Assembly: GCF_035294165.1 (NCBI RefSeq)
Contig: NZ_DATGLN010000256.1
Location: forward strand, 1 to 64,000
Direction of reading: 5' to 3'
Source of the DNA: Chthonomonas sp035294165
Lineage (GTDB): Bacteria; Armatimonadota; Chthonomonadetes; Chthonomonadales; Chthonomonadaceae
DNA length: 64,000 nt
The notes under the pieces were generated by a model. The model ran no database searches. It was not told the DNA's origin and saw only the letters and a program-made list of their open reading frames with translations. The translations under genes and the position numbers were made by a program. Shown one piece after another: positions 25,172 through 35,100 of the stretch (position 1 is the first letter of the stretch; every line of letters begins with the position of its first letter).

Positions 25172-25528
25172 ATGAGTTGGAAAGAGGATGGCGGCGCCTC
25201 GAAGTTAGAGCGATTTCGCGCTCTTGTACAGAAGCAGTTCGGGCAGAATCTGGAAAAGGCCACGCCGGCCAACGTGCGCGAGTTTATGCTGCTTTGTCAG
25301 CAGAGCCTGCTTGGTGCTTCATCACCCGAACGGATCGAGCTAAATGAAAGCAAAACCACTTATGAGGAGATTCTCAAAGACTTCTTCGTTCGCGTTCTTG
25401 AGAAACCCACAGAGGAGGCCCTCATTACGCTGTGGCTTATGGCTTTTGAGCTATCTTTCTACCAGATCGAGCAGCATACTTCGGAGCGACTGCAGGCGCT
25501 CTTTGGCGATGTAGAAGAGAGTTTTTGA
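25172..25528 (+). CDS. Unknown helical protein, first gene of a two-gene unit
   Basis: 118 residues starting at ATG 25172, with GAGAGGAAAG upstream. It is rich in E, L, K and Q, predicted all-alpha, with no signal peptide, no cysteines beyond one and no recognised motif. The next gene starts 13 bases after its stop, with its ribosome binding site overlapping the stop, so the two are translated together. The small acidic partner followed by a possible MazF/PemK-like protein resembles the order of an antitoxin-toxin pair, but I see no DNA-binding motif in it. Confidence 0.65.
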   Translation: MSWKEDGGASKLERFRALVQKQFGQNLEKATPANVREFMLLCQQSLLGASSPERIELNESKTTYEEILKDFFVRVLEKPTEEALITLWLMAFELSFYQIEQHTSERLQALFGDVEESF

Positions 25529-25540
25529 GGTGTTGTGTTT

Positions 25541-26188
25541 ATGCTGAATGAGGAGCCCCGAGTAGGCTATTTTTATTGGTGCTACACGCTTCACAGCAAT
25601 CTAGGAAAAGAGTTCAGCGATAAAGAGTATCGCCCGGTTCTGGTGGTGAAACGCATTGGTTATTATGCCGCCATCTATCCCTGTAGCACCCTATTCTCTT
25701 CACGTGAGGGCGCAGAACCTTTAGGGACGCTGTTTCAGGAGGAGCCAACCTATCTCATTTATGGGTCGGGAGTGTTTTACATCCCTCTAGCCGACCTCAA
25801 CCTACCGGGTATCGTTTGGCCGGAATGGGCTCTATGGAGGCGAACCCATGCGGCTCTTGTCGAAGCCCATCTCAGTCAGCTGCAAAAACGCTATGGGGCG
25901 CTCTTAAGAGCGCCCTTGATCAAGCCTGCGGACGAGAGAACCTCCCTTCGTGTGGCGCTAGGAGAGCGAATTGCTCCTGAGGTAGTCGCTCAATTGCTGA
26001 GGCCGCCGGAGCGACCGAAGCCATCCGCATCGCCGCTGTCAAGGTCTCCTATATCCAAACCACCCAACGATGCAGAGATATTTCGGAAAGCCCTCGAATC
26101 TCTGCCACCCGACCTGCGAATCGTTAAGGAAGGCGACCGAGCCAACTTCGATGCATCGCGTTCCAAAAAGCGACGTGGAAAGCGTTAG
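25541..26188 (+). CDS. Protein with a possible MazF/PemK-like N-terminal domain
   Basis: 215 residues from ATG 25541; GAGGTG lies nine bases upstream, while GTG 25535 is too close. The N-terminal 120 residues (VGYFYWCYTLHSN..GKEFSDKEYRPVLVVKR..YPCSTLFSS) recall the PemK/MazF fold, where a G-D-V-W start and E..K.RPVLVV are typical, but this is a weak match by eye. The C-terminal 95 residues are linker-like, rich in P, S, K and R, ending in a basic KKRRGKR tail that may bind nucleic acid. The last four bases overlap the convergent GHL10 gene. Confidence 0.6.
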   Translation: MLNEEPRVGYFYWCYTLHSNLGKEFSDKEYRPVLVVKRIGYYAAIYPCSTLFSSREGAEPLGTLFQEEPTYLIYGSGVFYIPLADLNLPGIVWPEWALWRRTHAALVEAHLSQLQKRYGALLRAPLIKPADERTSLRVALGERIAPEVVAQLLRPPERPKPSASPLSRSPISKPPNDAEIFRKALESLPPDLRIVKEGDRANFDASRSKKRRGKR

Positions 26189-27747
26189 CGGGTTCCGTGC
26201 GATGGTTCATTTTTATCGGCCACCCTCTGCGGGGTATAGATAACTGCCGGAACGCCTTGAAGGTTGTAGTTGTTGACGGCGGAGATCGCCACAACATCGG
26301 GCAGCTGTTTAGCATCGGATGCAAACGTTATCGTATGGCAATCGGCCGGCAGAATCCGTGTTTGCCAAGCACCCTGCAGGCGCATCTGCAGCACCCATAC
26401 CTGCACGAGGTTTGCCTGGGAAGAGCTGCCCTCGTACCACCGAAGCGTTACACTGTGATCGCTTGGGGGTGTTTCCACCTCCACACTGGGCTTATCGGGC
26501 TGAGAACCACCCAGCCAGGGGCAGCTTGGAACAAGCACCGGTTGCGCATAGGGGCCGTTCAGCAGCGCATCGGAGAGCGTTTGGTTGGCCATTAGCGTTT
26601 TCATGCTAAACTGAACACAGCCATCGCTGGTAGGGTTTTTCTCGGCTATCTCGATCTGATGCACGATCTCGCTTGCAGGCCAGGCGCCGTCGCCCACACG
26701 TCCCGTGTAGAGGCTAGGCCAGACATACCGAGGGGCATCGCTGTTGCACTGATCTAGCCACCAGTTCAAAAGAACCGAGTAGCATTGGGCTTTTTTCTCG
26801 ATAGGCCAGTAGAGTTGTGGGCTAAGGTAATCGAGCCATCCTTTCCGAAGCCAAAGCCGCGAGTCGCAGGAGATTTCGTTGTAGGCATCGAAACCCTGAA
26901 TCTGTTCGGGATGGCCCGGTCGCCATATGCCAAAGGGGCTTATACCTACCAACACCCAAGGTTTTATGGCTTTAACCTCTTCATAAAGCTTTTCCACAAA
27001 ATCGTTGATGTTTTGGCGTCTCCAGTCGGCTAAGTCCAGCGTACCGCCTTGTTGACGATAGCGATGGTACGTGGTCTGATCGGGAAAAGGAATCTCGTGA
27101 CCGTTTTTATCCGAAATGGGATAGGGATAGAAATAGTCATCAATAGCGACTCCATCTATATCGTAGCGTCGCACCACATCGAGAATGACGGAAAGAGAGT
27201 AGGCACGCGCCTGGGGGTCTCCGGGATCGAGCCAGAGCATATCGCCGTAGTGGCGAACCCATTCGGGATGCGTGTGTGCCACATGGTTAGGCGCTAGCGG
27301 GCCGTGCGCAGAGGGATGGTAGGCACGAAAGGGGTTGAACCAGGCATGAAGCTGCAGCCCACGTTTGTGGGCCTCTTCGATGGCAAAGGCGAGCGGGTCG
27401 TAGCTGGGGTCTTCGCCTTGGTGGCCGGTGAGATAGATAGACCAAGGCTCGATAGAGGAGCGATAGAAGGCATCACAAGCGGGGCGCACTTGAAGGATAA
27501 CTGCATTCAAATGAAGTTGCACCGCCTTGTCAAGGATTCGAATCAGTTCGGCCTTTTGTTGGTCTACCGAGAGGCCGCGGCGCGAGGGCCAGTCTATATT
27601 ATCCACGGTGGCCACCCATACGGCGCGAAACTCGCGAGGAACCGGCGGCACTGCCACTGTGGGCGTGGTCTCTTGCGCCGATAGACGCACAGCTCCGATC
27701 AGTAGTGCACAAAGCAGTAAGGTAATGAGGATGTCGCGAAGAAACAC
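26185..27747 (-). CDS. Secreted glycoside-hydrolase-like protein, GHL10 (YngK) family
   Basis: 520 residues. GTG 27747 is preceded at six bases by AGGAGG, which fits better than ATG 27765 inside that site. Signal peptide 1-24. The main domain (about 35-360) has the family pattern REFRAVWVATVDNIDWPS, a VILQVRP strand, LHAWFNPFRA and DGVAIDDYF with conserved acidic residues; GHL10 proteins are TIM barrels thought to act on cell-wall or surface polysaccharides. The last 110 residues look like a fibronectin III-type beta domain (VTLRWYEG). Substrate unknown. Confidence 0.88.
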   Translation of the reverse strand: MFLRDILITLLLCALLIGAVRLSAQETTPTVAVPPVPREFRAVWVATVDNIDWPSRRGLSVDQQKAELIRILDKAVQLHLNAVILQVRPACDAFYRSSIEPWSIYLTGHQGEDPSYDPLAFAIEEAHKRGLQLHAWFNPFRAYHPSAHGPLAPNHVAHTHPEWVRHYGDMLWLDPGDPQARAYSLSVILDVVRRYDIDGVAIDDYFYPYPISDKNGHEIPFPDQTTYHRYRQQGGTLDLADWRRQNINDFVEKLYEEVKAIKPWVLVGISPFGIWRPGHPEQIQGFDAYNEISCDSRLWLRKGWLDYLSPQLYWPIEKKAQCYSVLLNWWLDQCNSDAPRYVWPSLYTGRVGDGAWPASEIVHQIEIAEKNPTSDGCVQFSMKTLMANQTLSDALLNGPYAQPVLVPSCPWLGGSQPDKPSVEVETPPSDHSVTLRWYEGSSSQANLVQVWVLQMRLQGAWQTRILPADCHTITFASDAKQLPDVVAISAVNNYNLQGVPAVIYTPQRVADKNEPSHGTR

Positions 27748-27791
27748 GATGCCTCCTCCTCTCATCCGTATGAGATAAAATGGGATGACGC

Positions 27792-28892
27792 TCAGAAGTC
27801 TACGATATGCTGGCGACGTATCCGTTCGACGAGAGCGTCTCTTTTCTCTATAGTTTCGGCAGTAAGGGTAATATGTCCTACCTTGCGCCGTGGCCGTGGA
27901 GTTTTGCCGTAGAGATGAAGGTGGGCACCCTCGATGGCCAGCACAGTTTCAGGAGATGGCCACGAGCCGATAAGGTTGATCATGGCGCTATAACCTCGTG
28001 GTGTAGTAGCCCCTAAGGGATAGCCCAAGATGGCCCGAAGATGGTTCTCGAACTGGCTTGTTGTTGCCCCTTCAATGCTCCAGTGGCCGGAGTTGTGCAC
28101 ACGTGGTGCCATTTCATTGGCGATGAGATGGCCCTCTTTTTCAAAAAACTCGATGGCCAAAACGCCCACGTAGTTTAGTGTGGTCAGCGCTCGTTTGCCG
28201 TACTCTTCCGCCTCTTGCTGAAGGTCTAGCGAAAGATTTGGCGCGGGCGCAAGCGAAAGCCGTAGGATTCCCTCACGGTGATGATTCTGTACCAGAGGAT
28301 AGAAGGCGAGTTCTCCCTGCAGCCCACGCACTGCAATAAGCGATAGTTCGCGTTCAAAAGGGATATAACCCTCTAAGATCGATGGACTGCCTTCAAGGGC
28401 TTCCCAAGCCGGGACAAGCTCGGCTTCCGTTTGTAGAACGACTTGTCCCTTGCCGTCGTAGCCGAAACGGCGCGTTTTTAGCACGGCCGGTAGCCCTACC
28501 ATACGAACCGCTTCCTGTAACTCCGCGTAGGTCGTCACGGGATGGAAAGGTGGGGTAGGGATGTCCTGCGATCGAAAAAACTGTTTCTCTAGCAGGCGAT
28601 CTTGGGCGGTTTCAAGCGCGTTAGGAGGTGGCAGCACCACCTTGCCCAGAGCTTGCAGCCGACAGGCACTCTCAACTGGGACGTTTTCAAATTCGTAGGT
28701 AATGAGGGAAATATCCTTCGCAAATCGCTCCAATGCGTGTGGATCGTTATACTCACCTACAATCTGCTCACCTACGGCGGAAGCAGGGGCGCTAGAGACA
28801 GGATCGAGAAAACGGAAGGTAAGCCCCAAAGGGATTCCGGCCAGACCAAGCATGCGACCGAGTTGGCCGGCGCCAATGATTCCGATTCTCAT
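27792..28892 (-). CDS. purK: N5-carboxyaminoimidazole ribonucleotide synthase PurK
   Basis: PurK uses ATP and bicarbonate to carboxylate AIR in purine synthesis. The 366-residue ATP-grasp protein begins with the Rossmann-like IGIIGAGQLGRML, followed by ITYEFENVP, the ATP-binding TRRFGYDGKGQ and ANEMAPRVHNSGHWSIEG in the metal site. It overlaps purE by four bases (ATGA), so the two are translationally coupled, and PurE uses the product directly. Confidence 0.97.
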   Translation of the reverse strand: MRIGIIGAGQLGRMLGLAGIPLGLTFRFLDPVSSAPASAVGEQIVGEYNDPHALERFAKDISLITYEFENVPVESACRLQALGKVVLPPPNALETAQDRLLEKQFFRSQDIPTPPFHPVTTYAELQEAVRMVGLPAVLKTRRFGYDGKGQVVLQTEAELVPAWEALEGSPSILEGYIPFERELSLIAVRGLQGELAFYPLVQNHHREGILRLSLAPAPNLSLDLQQEAEEYGKRALTTLNYVGVLAIEFFEKEGHLIANEMAPRVHNSGHWSIEGATTSQFENHLRAILGYPLGATTPRGYSAMINLIGSWPSPETVLAIEGAHLHLYGKTPRPRRKVGHITLTAETIEKRDALVERIRRQHIVDF

Positions 28893-29398
28893 GAGGCGCC
28901 CTCCCGTGGATCGGGGTAAGAGAGCACTTTATGGGTTTGCTCCTCGCGAAAATGACGGAGGGCTTCGCGGACGACGGGCAATTGGGTGCCCAGAATCGCT
29001 GCGGCGAGCAAGGCGGCATTGACGGCCCCCGCGGTGCCGATGGCCAGTGTACCCACCGGCACACCTGCCGGCATTTGGACGATGGAAAGCAGCGAGTCGA
29101 GGCCTTGAAGCGCCCGCGACTGCACCGGCACGCCGAGCACCGGCAAGAGAGTTTTCGCTGCCGCCATGCCGGGAAGGTGGGCAGCCCCACCGGCTCCGGC
29201 AATAAGGACTTTGAGGCCACGCGATTCCGCCGTAGAAGCGTATTCGAAAAGCAGATCGGGAGTTCTATGCGCGGATACAATACGCACCTCGTAAGGGATG
29301 TTGAGCTGAGAGAGCGTTTCGGCGGCGTGGCGCATCGTTTCCCAATCGGACTGTGACCCCATGATGATGCCAACCAAAGGAGTTTGTTCGTTCTGCAT
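28889..29398 (-). CDS. purE: N5-carboxyaminoimidazole ribonucleotide mutase PurE
   Basis: PurE converts N5-CAIR to CAIR. 169 residues with IIMGSQSDWETM (substrate-binding serine and aspartate), SAHRTPD (catalytic histidine) and AGAGGAAHLPGM, all intact. Only a -10-like sequence, and no ribosome binding site, lies directly before ATG 29398, so it may be translated from a leaderless message. It also lies 35 bases after the MFS gene on the same strand, so read-through could supply some transcript. Confidence 0.97.
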   Translation of the reverse strand: MQNEQTPLVGIIMGSQSDWETMRHAAETLSQLNIPYEVRIVSAHRTPDLLFEYASTAESRGLKVLIAGAGGAAHLPGMAAAKTLLPVLGVPVQSRALQGLDSLLSIVQMPAGVPVGTLAIGTAGAVNAALLAAAILGTQLPVVREALRHFREEQTHKVLSYPDPREGAS

Positions 29399-29404
29399 AT
29401 CAAA

Positions 29405-29413
29405 AGTATAGCA
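29405..29413 (-). promoter_or_regulatory. Extended -10 of a likely leaderless purE transcript
   Basis: On the minus strand TGC-TATACT occupies 29413-29405. Transcription would begin about seven bases on, at or next to the purE ATG (29398). No clear -35 is seen; extended -10 promoters can do without. No Shine-Dalgarno sequence lies between it and the ATG. Confidence 0.5.
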
Positions 29414-29433
29414 TAGGCGTTCGTAGAGGCGAT

Positions 29434-30726
29434 TTATCCCTCAGGCTCTAGCTCTTCGGTGAGAAGCGGTTCCTCACGTAGCACAACCTCTTCCAGGACA
29501 GGAACTTGCGGCTTGCGTTCTTTTGGAAGCCAGCGGGTGGCCCCTAGCGAGATCGTGGCGATGACTACCCCCACCCAGAAAGGTAGTTGATAGTCGTGAT
29601 AGTGCATCCAGAGCCAAGCACCTCCGACAGGAACGGTGACGGCGGCGATGTGGTTCATCGTTACCCCCATCGAGAGGCAGGGCGTGATCTCGTTCGGCTC
29701 GGCGATGCGATTGAGATAGGTAGTAAAACCAACCCCGAAGCTAAAGAGCACATTATCAATGAGAAAGAGGGCCACGAGGGCGCCCACCGTGCGTATGGTG
29801 GCGTAGCCGAGGAATACCACAATCAGCCCAATACTGTAGAAGGTTAATGGGCCGCGTTCCCCGCGTTTATCTATTTCTCTTCCGATAATAGGGGCGAAGA
29901 CGATAATGAGCACGGCATTGATGAACTGAATAGAGAGCATGTTTTCAAGCGGCACTTTATAGACCAGGACGAGGGAAAAGAAAGCAAAAATGCTGAATAT
30001 CTGCCGCCGGCAGCCGTCGAGGAAAGTAAGAAGATAGTAGAGGGCATATTTACGGCGAACGATAAGGCGTGCCCTCGGCCCTTTGGTGGAACCGTGATGC
30101 GAGATGCCCAAGCAGAGGAAACCGCTAATGACAATGCAAAATCCGGCAAAGGCGAAGCTTACGAGGTACACAGGTGCGGGAGTGTGTCCATGATGGGGAC
30201 GAAAGCCTAGCGCACTCATCCCGATGGCGAGAAGCCATGCCACGAGCAGCGCGAAGATCGTGGCCAGTTTGCCAATGGCGGCCATACGGCTGAGATGCTT
30301 TCCACCCTCTTTACCTTCGGCCAGCGCGAGTGCGATGGAGGAGCTTACGGGAGAGTAGGAGTGAAAACCGATAGACCAGAAGACGGTGATGACCACCAGC
30401 AGCCAGTAGGAGGAGATCGTACCGGAAAGCCCAATGCCAACGCCCATAATAATGAGGCCTAGAGAGGCGATGCGGGTTTCGGGCAGCATGGCCAGGGTTC
30501 CGGCCATAAGTGCGGCAAGAAGGCCGGGGATTTCTCGTAGCGATTCGAGGCCTCCTAACATGAGAGGGTTGGCACCGAGATGATCGCGAAGGAAGTTCTG
30601 AAAGTCACCCGAATAGATGGCAAAGCCGAAAGAAAAGAGGAAAACGCTTGTCAGAAACAGGCCCCAGTCACGGTGTAGGGCTTTTGACGAACGCGATGAT
30701 GGTACCGAATGAGCCTCGCTGCTCAC
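29434..30726 (-). CDS. Major facilitator superfamily transporter
   Basis: 430 residues with about twelve membrane spans and a polar middle loop (about 205-225). GTG 30726 follows AAAAGGAGC at eight bases. Each half shows the loop-2 type basic and glycine pattern in weak form (MAGTLAMLPETR, EIDKRGERG). Substrate cannot be predicted. Charged N- and C-terminal tails are cytoplasmic. It stands upstream of purEK, which may be chance. Confidence 0.85.
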   Translation of the reverse strand: MSSEAHSVPSSRSSKALHRDWGLFLTSVFLFSFGFAIYSGDFQNFLRDHLGANPLMLGGLESLREIPGLLAALMAGTLAMLPETRIASLGLIIMGVGIGLSGTISSYWLLVVITVFWSIGFHSYSPVSSSIALALAEGKEGGKHLSRMAAIGKLATIFALLVAWLLAIGMSALGFRPHHGHTPAPVYLVSFAFAGFCIVISGFLCLGISHHGSTKGPRARLIVRRKYALYYLLTFLDGCRRQIFSIFAFFSLVLVYKVPLENMLSIQFINAVLIIVFAPIIGREIDKRGERGPLTFYSIGLIVVFLGYATIRTVGALVALFLIDNVLFSFGVGFTTYLNRIAEPNEITPCLSMGVTMNHIAAVTVPVGGAWLWMHYHDYQLPFWVGVVIATISLGATRWLPKERKPQVPVLEEVVLREEPLLTEELEPEG

Positions 30727-30999
30727 GAAATGCTGCTCCTTTTTAAATCTCTAAGCATGGAGAAGATTTTACCTTCTTTTGGGCTACCTCATGAAAAAAA
30801 ACCAAAGGCCATTTCGTGCTGTCGGCAGGATCAAGTTAGAGCCTAGGCCTCTACGATGGAGCGTGTAGGCTATGGCTCTGACAGTGAATTGTGGCGGCAA
30901 TCGTTATCGGAATACCAAGTACGTTTGGATGTTTCCGCCTAATGTGTTCATCTGCATAACCAATGCGGAAACCTCTTTGATGAAGTGTCGTTAGTTGAC
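30727..30999. other. Intergenic region with two inverted repeats
   Basis: No gene is visible in the gap between the MFS gene and the promoter at 31000. AGAGCC at 30838-30843 with GGCTCT at 30874-30879, plus inner pairing, forms an imperfect hairpin of about 42 bases. GTTTCCGC at 30931-30938 is repeated inverted, exactly, at 30965-30972. These could be transcript ends or part of a small RNA. Confidence 0.4.
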
Positions 31000-31029
31000 T
31001 TGACACAGGAGTGCCCGCTTAGGTTTAAT
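31000..31029 (+). promoter_or_regulatory. Promoter of the TPR gene pair
   Basis: TTGACA (31000-31005), 18 bases, then TTTAAT (31024-31029). An ATG at 31028 lies inside the -10 box and so cannot be the start; transcription near 31036 leaves a leader of about 97 bases before ATG 31133. Confidence 0.65.
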
Positions 31030-31132
31030 GAAGGCAACATTTGTTTTGGGAGTTGATACTTTGGAAAAGCCGCACTCGGCGAAACAGGGAACGGAAAAGA
31101 CGGGCGGAAGGAGAGCAAGAGGAGCCTCTAAT

Positions 31133-31702
31133 ATGCGTTCCGCGACGGCTCACTTTAACCGAGGCGAGCAGTTTCGTCGCAAAGGCCTTCTGCGTTCCGC
31201 TGCACAGGCCTATCGAAAGGCCGTTGAGTATGCCCCAGATAACGCCCACTATCGCTTTCGGTTGAGCGAATGTTATGCCGGCATCGGGCTGACCGAAGAG
31301 GCTATTGTGGAGTTGGAACGGGCACGCGATCTGAAACCTGAAGAGAGCTATTACCACTTTTCCCTAGGAAACCTGTATGTGCGCGCCGGACGTATTGAAG
31401 AGGCTATTGCCTCGTTACAGAAGGCCACCCATTTCGCTCCCCGCGATGCCTACTACAACGTGCGCCTTGGCGTGCTCTGCCTGCGCTTCCGCTACCTTCA
31501 TGAGGCGGCAGATGCCCTGCGTCGCGCCATTAAGCTCGACCCGGATAACGCCTCCTATCATGCTCTGTTAGGAGATGTCTATGCGGGGCTAGGCTACGAT
31601 CGAGAAGCCCTTCGACACTATCGCAACGCCGGACGTCTGGACCCCTACGATGCACGCTACGTGGAACAGGTACGGCGCATGGTGGCAGGAGATATGACAT
31701 AA
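31133..31702 (+). CDS. Tetratricopeptide repeat protein
   Basis: 189 residues from ATG 31133, preceded by AAGAGGAG at nine bases; the frame extends up to 31028 but that start is excluded by the promoter. About five TPR units fill the protein, each with the A..Y.KA...AP.NA.Y...L pattern, spaced 34 residues (for example FRRKGLLRSAAQAYRKAVEY, and LHEAADALRRAIKLDPDNAS). No signal peptide or membrane span, so it is a cytoplasmic protein-binding scaffold. Partner unknown. The next gene starts two bases after its stop. Confidence 0.85.
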   Translation: MRSATAHFNRGEQFRRKGLLRSAAQAYRKAVEYAPDNAHYRFRLSECYAGIGLTEEAIVELERARDLKPEESYYHFSLGNLYVRAGRIEEAIASLQKATHFAPRDAYYNVRLGVLCLRFRYLHEAADALRRAIKLDPDNASYHALLGDVYAGLGYDREALRHYRNAGRLDPYDARYVEQVRRMVAGDMT

Positions 31703-31703
31703 A

Positions 31704-32129
31704 ATGCCGCTTGAAAAAGAGGTGTTGGACGCAGCCCGATTCGATGCGGCTCAACGCGAGCTTTTGGAGATTACCTGGCGGATGCTTCACGCCATTGATA
31801 CGGGCGATGCCGAAACCTATGCGGCCCTCTCATCCCAAGAACTCTCTTGTTTTGAGGACGTTTGCGCCTATCGCATTGATGGTCTTGAGTTTCACCTCGA
31901 TCTTATTCGCCTCATGGGAAGAAGCCCGGAACGCGCCCCAATCCGTTTTGATATGCTCTCCCCTCGTGTGCAAATCTACGGAGATTGTGGCATCGTAACC
32001 TATACCCGTCTACAGACATTCGAACAGGATGGCGTGCCCTATTGGAAGAGCTATAACGAAACAAGGGTCTTTGTAAAGCGGGATGGGGCTTGGAAGATGG
32101 TGCATTTTCACCGTTCACCTACACCCTGA
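31704..32129 (+). CDS. NTF2-like / DUF4440 protein (CaMKII association-domain type)
   Basis: 141 residues. The first helices (LLEITWRMLHAIDTGDAETYAALSSQELSCFE) and the later beta strands (CGIVTYTRL, SYNETRVFVKRDGAWKMVHFHRSP) match the cone-shaped NTF2-like fold, closest to the CaMKII association-domain group, which often end in W.MVH.H.S. Bacterial members may be enzymes, carriers or sensors; function is not known. It is coupled to the TPR gene and its last 22 bases overlap the convergent RND gene. Confidence 0.8.
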   Translation: MPLEKEVLDAARFDAAQRELLEITWRMLHAIDTGDAETYAALSSQELSCFEDVCAYRIDGLEFHLDLIRLMGRSPERAPIRFDMLSPRVQIYGDCGIVTYTRLQTFEQDGVPYWKSYNETRVFVKRDGAWKMVHFHRSPTP

Positions 32130-35100
32130 GAAGCGGGTTTTTCGATGTTTTGCGGTTCGCGCGTAGGGTAAGCAAGATGTTGGCGCAGCCACAGAACGAG
32201 GTCGTCGAACAGCGTGTAGATAACCGGTATCGCCACCAACGTCAAAAGTGTGGAAACCAACAGGCCCCCGATAACCACAATCGCCATGGGAGCTCTAATT
32301 TCCGATGCCTGCCCAATGCGGAGCGCGATGGGTAACATGCCCAGAATCGTGGCAATGGTCGTCATGAGGATGGGGCGCAGGCGGGTTGCACCGGCCTCTT
32401 GAATGGCGAGATCGCGAGGTTCACCCCGAGACCGCAGCGTGTTGGTATAGTCCAAAAGCAGAATGGCGTTCCTGCCCATAAGCCCTAGCAGCATGATCAC
32501 CCCGATGGCAGCAACCAACGATAGCGTTTCACCGGTGAGCACAAGGGCCCCTAAGGCGCCGGCAAGCGCCATGGGCAGAGTGAACATGATGACAAAGGGA
32601 GTGCCCGGATTGTTGAACAAGATCGCCATGACCACATAGACCAGCAGAGCGGCCATGGCAACGGAGGTGGCAAAAGGGACGACATTTTCGTTCAGCGTTT
32701 CCGCATCGCCACCCCAATGAATCTTGATACCGGCATGGGGCAGTTTGTTCAAAATTTGGCGTTGTATTCTTTGTTGAATATTCCCCAGCGGCGCATTGGG
32801 CGCGAGATCGGCGGTTACGGCAACCATACGCTCACCGTTTTGGCGATCGATGCTTGTGGGGCTGCTGTGCAGGAAGAGATCGGCCACATCGGCAAGAAGA
32901 ATGGGCTGGCCGAACGAATCGTAGCCGATGATGATGTTACCAACCTGTTGCTGATTGCCATGATCAAAGCCGGACAGATGCACACGTACGGGGATATCTT
33001 TGTCGCCATCCCTGTAAACAGTGGGTGAGGCACCCGCAATGGCCTCGTGTAGAATGGTGCCGGCCTGAAGGGGAGGAAGGTTAAAGGAGGCCGCACGAAA
33101 AGGCACGATGGTCGCTGTGACCTCTGGTTTGCCTGTGCGCACGGAAACATCTGGGTTGAGCACACCGGGTATTCGGGCGAGACGATCGCGAACAACGGCA
33201 GCAAATTGGGCTAGTTTCTGTGTATCAGCACCTCGCAGTTGGATGTCTATGGGTTGTGTAACTCCTACCACAGAGCGCACGGCGGTGGCTACAATGCGGG
33301 CGTCGCTTGTTTGGGCTAGGGGAGCCAAAGAGGACTGAAGCTCTTGTGCGATCGCGCTATCGCTCTTAAGGCGCGTCCCCGACAGAGGCATGTGCAGCCA
33401 GCGTGCGAAGACATTTGCACGCGGTTTTAGCTGTACGTTGATCTGAGCGAACTGCGGGCCTTGTTGAGGGATGGAGCCAAACCCGCCCAATATCTGCCCG
33501 ACCGTTGTGGCCGTATGGGCTGTTTCGGGAATGGCGGCGATGATGCGCTCTGCCTGTGCAGCGATGCGGTCGGTGGCACTGAGGCTGCTGCCAGGAGGCA
33601 TTTCTATGGTGACGCTTATTTGACTTTGATCGATGCCCGGTAGAAACTCAAAGCCGAGGTGGGGCAAGGCAAACCAAACCCCAGCCGCCAAGATAACGCC
33701 GCCCCCTGTCAGTACCATCCATCGGTAACGCATCGCCACACCCAGGAGGTGTCGGTAGCGGTTCTCCAGTTTTACATAAAGGCCTTCTAAAACGCGGTAG
33801 ATTCCCCTGCGCGCTCCGATCGTCTCTCCTGAACGATACCAAGTGGAGGCCAACATAGGTGTTAGGGTGAAGGAGACGAGCAGAGAAAAAAGGGTAGCAA
33901 ACACGATGCTGAGGCCAAACTGCTTAAAGAAACTGCCCACGATGCCACCGGTAAAGGCAATGGGCACGAAAACCACAACATCGGTAAGCGTTATGGCCAA
34001 ACTTGCAAACCCGATCTCGGCTCGCCCTCGATAGGCGGCTTTGATCGGTGTTTCTCCGCGATTGAGGTGTCGCGTGATCGATTCAAGAACCACTATCGAA
34101 TCGTCTACTAAAATACCCACGGAGAGTGAGAGAGCTAGGAGGGTCATTTGGTTTAGGGTGAAGCCTACTAGGTACATCACGAGGAAAGTGGCGATAATGC
34201 AGGTAGGGATGGCGAGCGAGACAATGAGGGTTCCGCGAAGGTTGTGCAGGAACAGCAAGACCACGCCCATTGCCAGAAATGCCCCTAGAATAAGGCTAAA
34301 ATCCACGTCCTGCAGCGCTTCACGCACGATGGTGGCTGTGTTTTGTAGGGTGATGATATGCACATCCGGTGGTAGTATCGGATGAAGTTGCGCGAGGGCT
34401 TTTTGTAGCTCCTCCACCACGGTCACGGCACTCGCATCTGCCGCTTTTACCACTACCAGGCTCACCCCCTCATGGCCGTTGATGCGTGTGATAACCGTTT
34501 GCGGGGCGTATCCCTCTGAAACGTCGGCGACATCGGCCAGGGTAAGTGGGGGGGAAGGGGGAGTAGATGTGGGAGATGGGAGAGATGGGGGCGGGGCAGA
34601 GGGCAGAAGAACGGTATTGCGCAGCGCCCGCAGAGAGGTATAGGCGCTGGCGAAACGAACCTCGATCTGCTGTTGTCCCTGCACCATAGAGCCAGCCGGT
34701 ACATCATGACCACCCATCTGTAGACTGTTGATGACGTCGGCAATCGTAAGATGGTTCTCCTGGAGCCGCAGGGGGTCTACCCGAATATCAATCTCGCGTG
34801 TTCTTCCTCCGTAGACCTCTACCGAGCCGACTCCGGGTTCTCGGCGCAATCGTGGGGCGATCACATCGTCGGCAAGTTGGCGCAGATGAAGCGAGTTCAG
34901 CGAAGAGCTTTCTAACCCGAGATAGAGCACTGGTTGGGCGTTTATATCGAGAGGGGAGACCTGGGGTATTTGGGCACCGGCAGGAAGGTGAACGGACTGT
35001 AGGTGCTGGCGAACGGTGGCCAGAGCACGCGCCACATCGGTGCCTGCGACAAAGTCCATGCTGATAATGGAGACATCTGGTTGGGAGCTGGAGTAGACGT

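Noticed and set aside
25069..25272. N-terminal extension of the polysaccharide deacetylase
   Set aside because: Runs antisense into the next gene and would bury the lipoprotein signal peptide.
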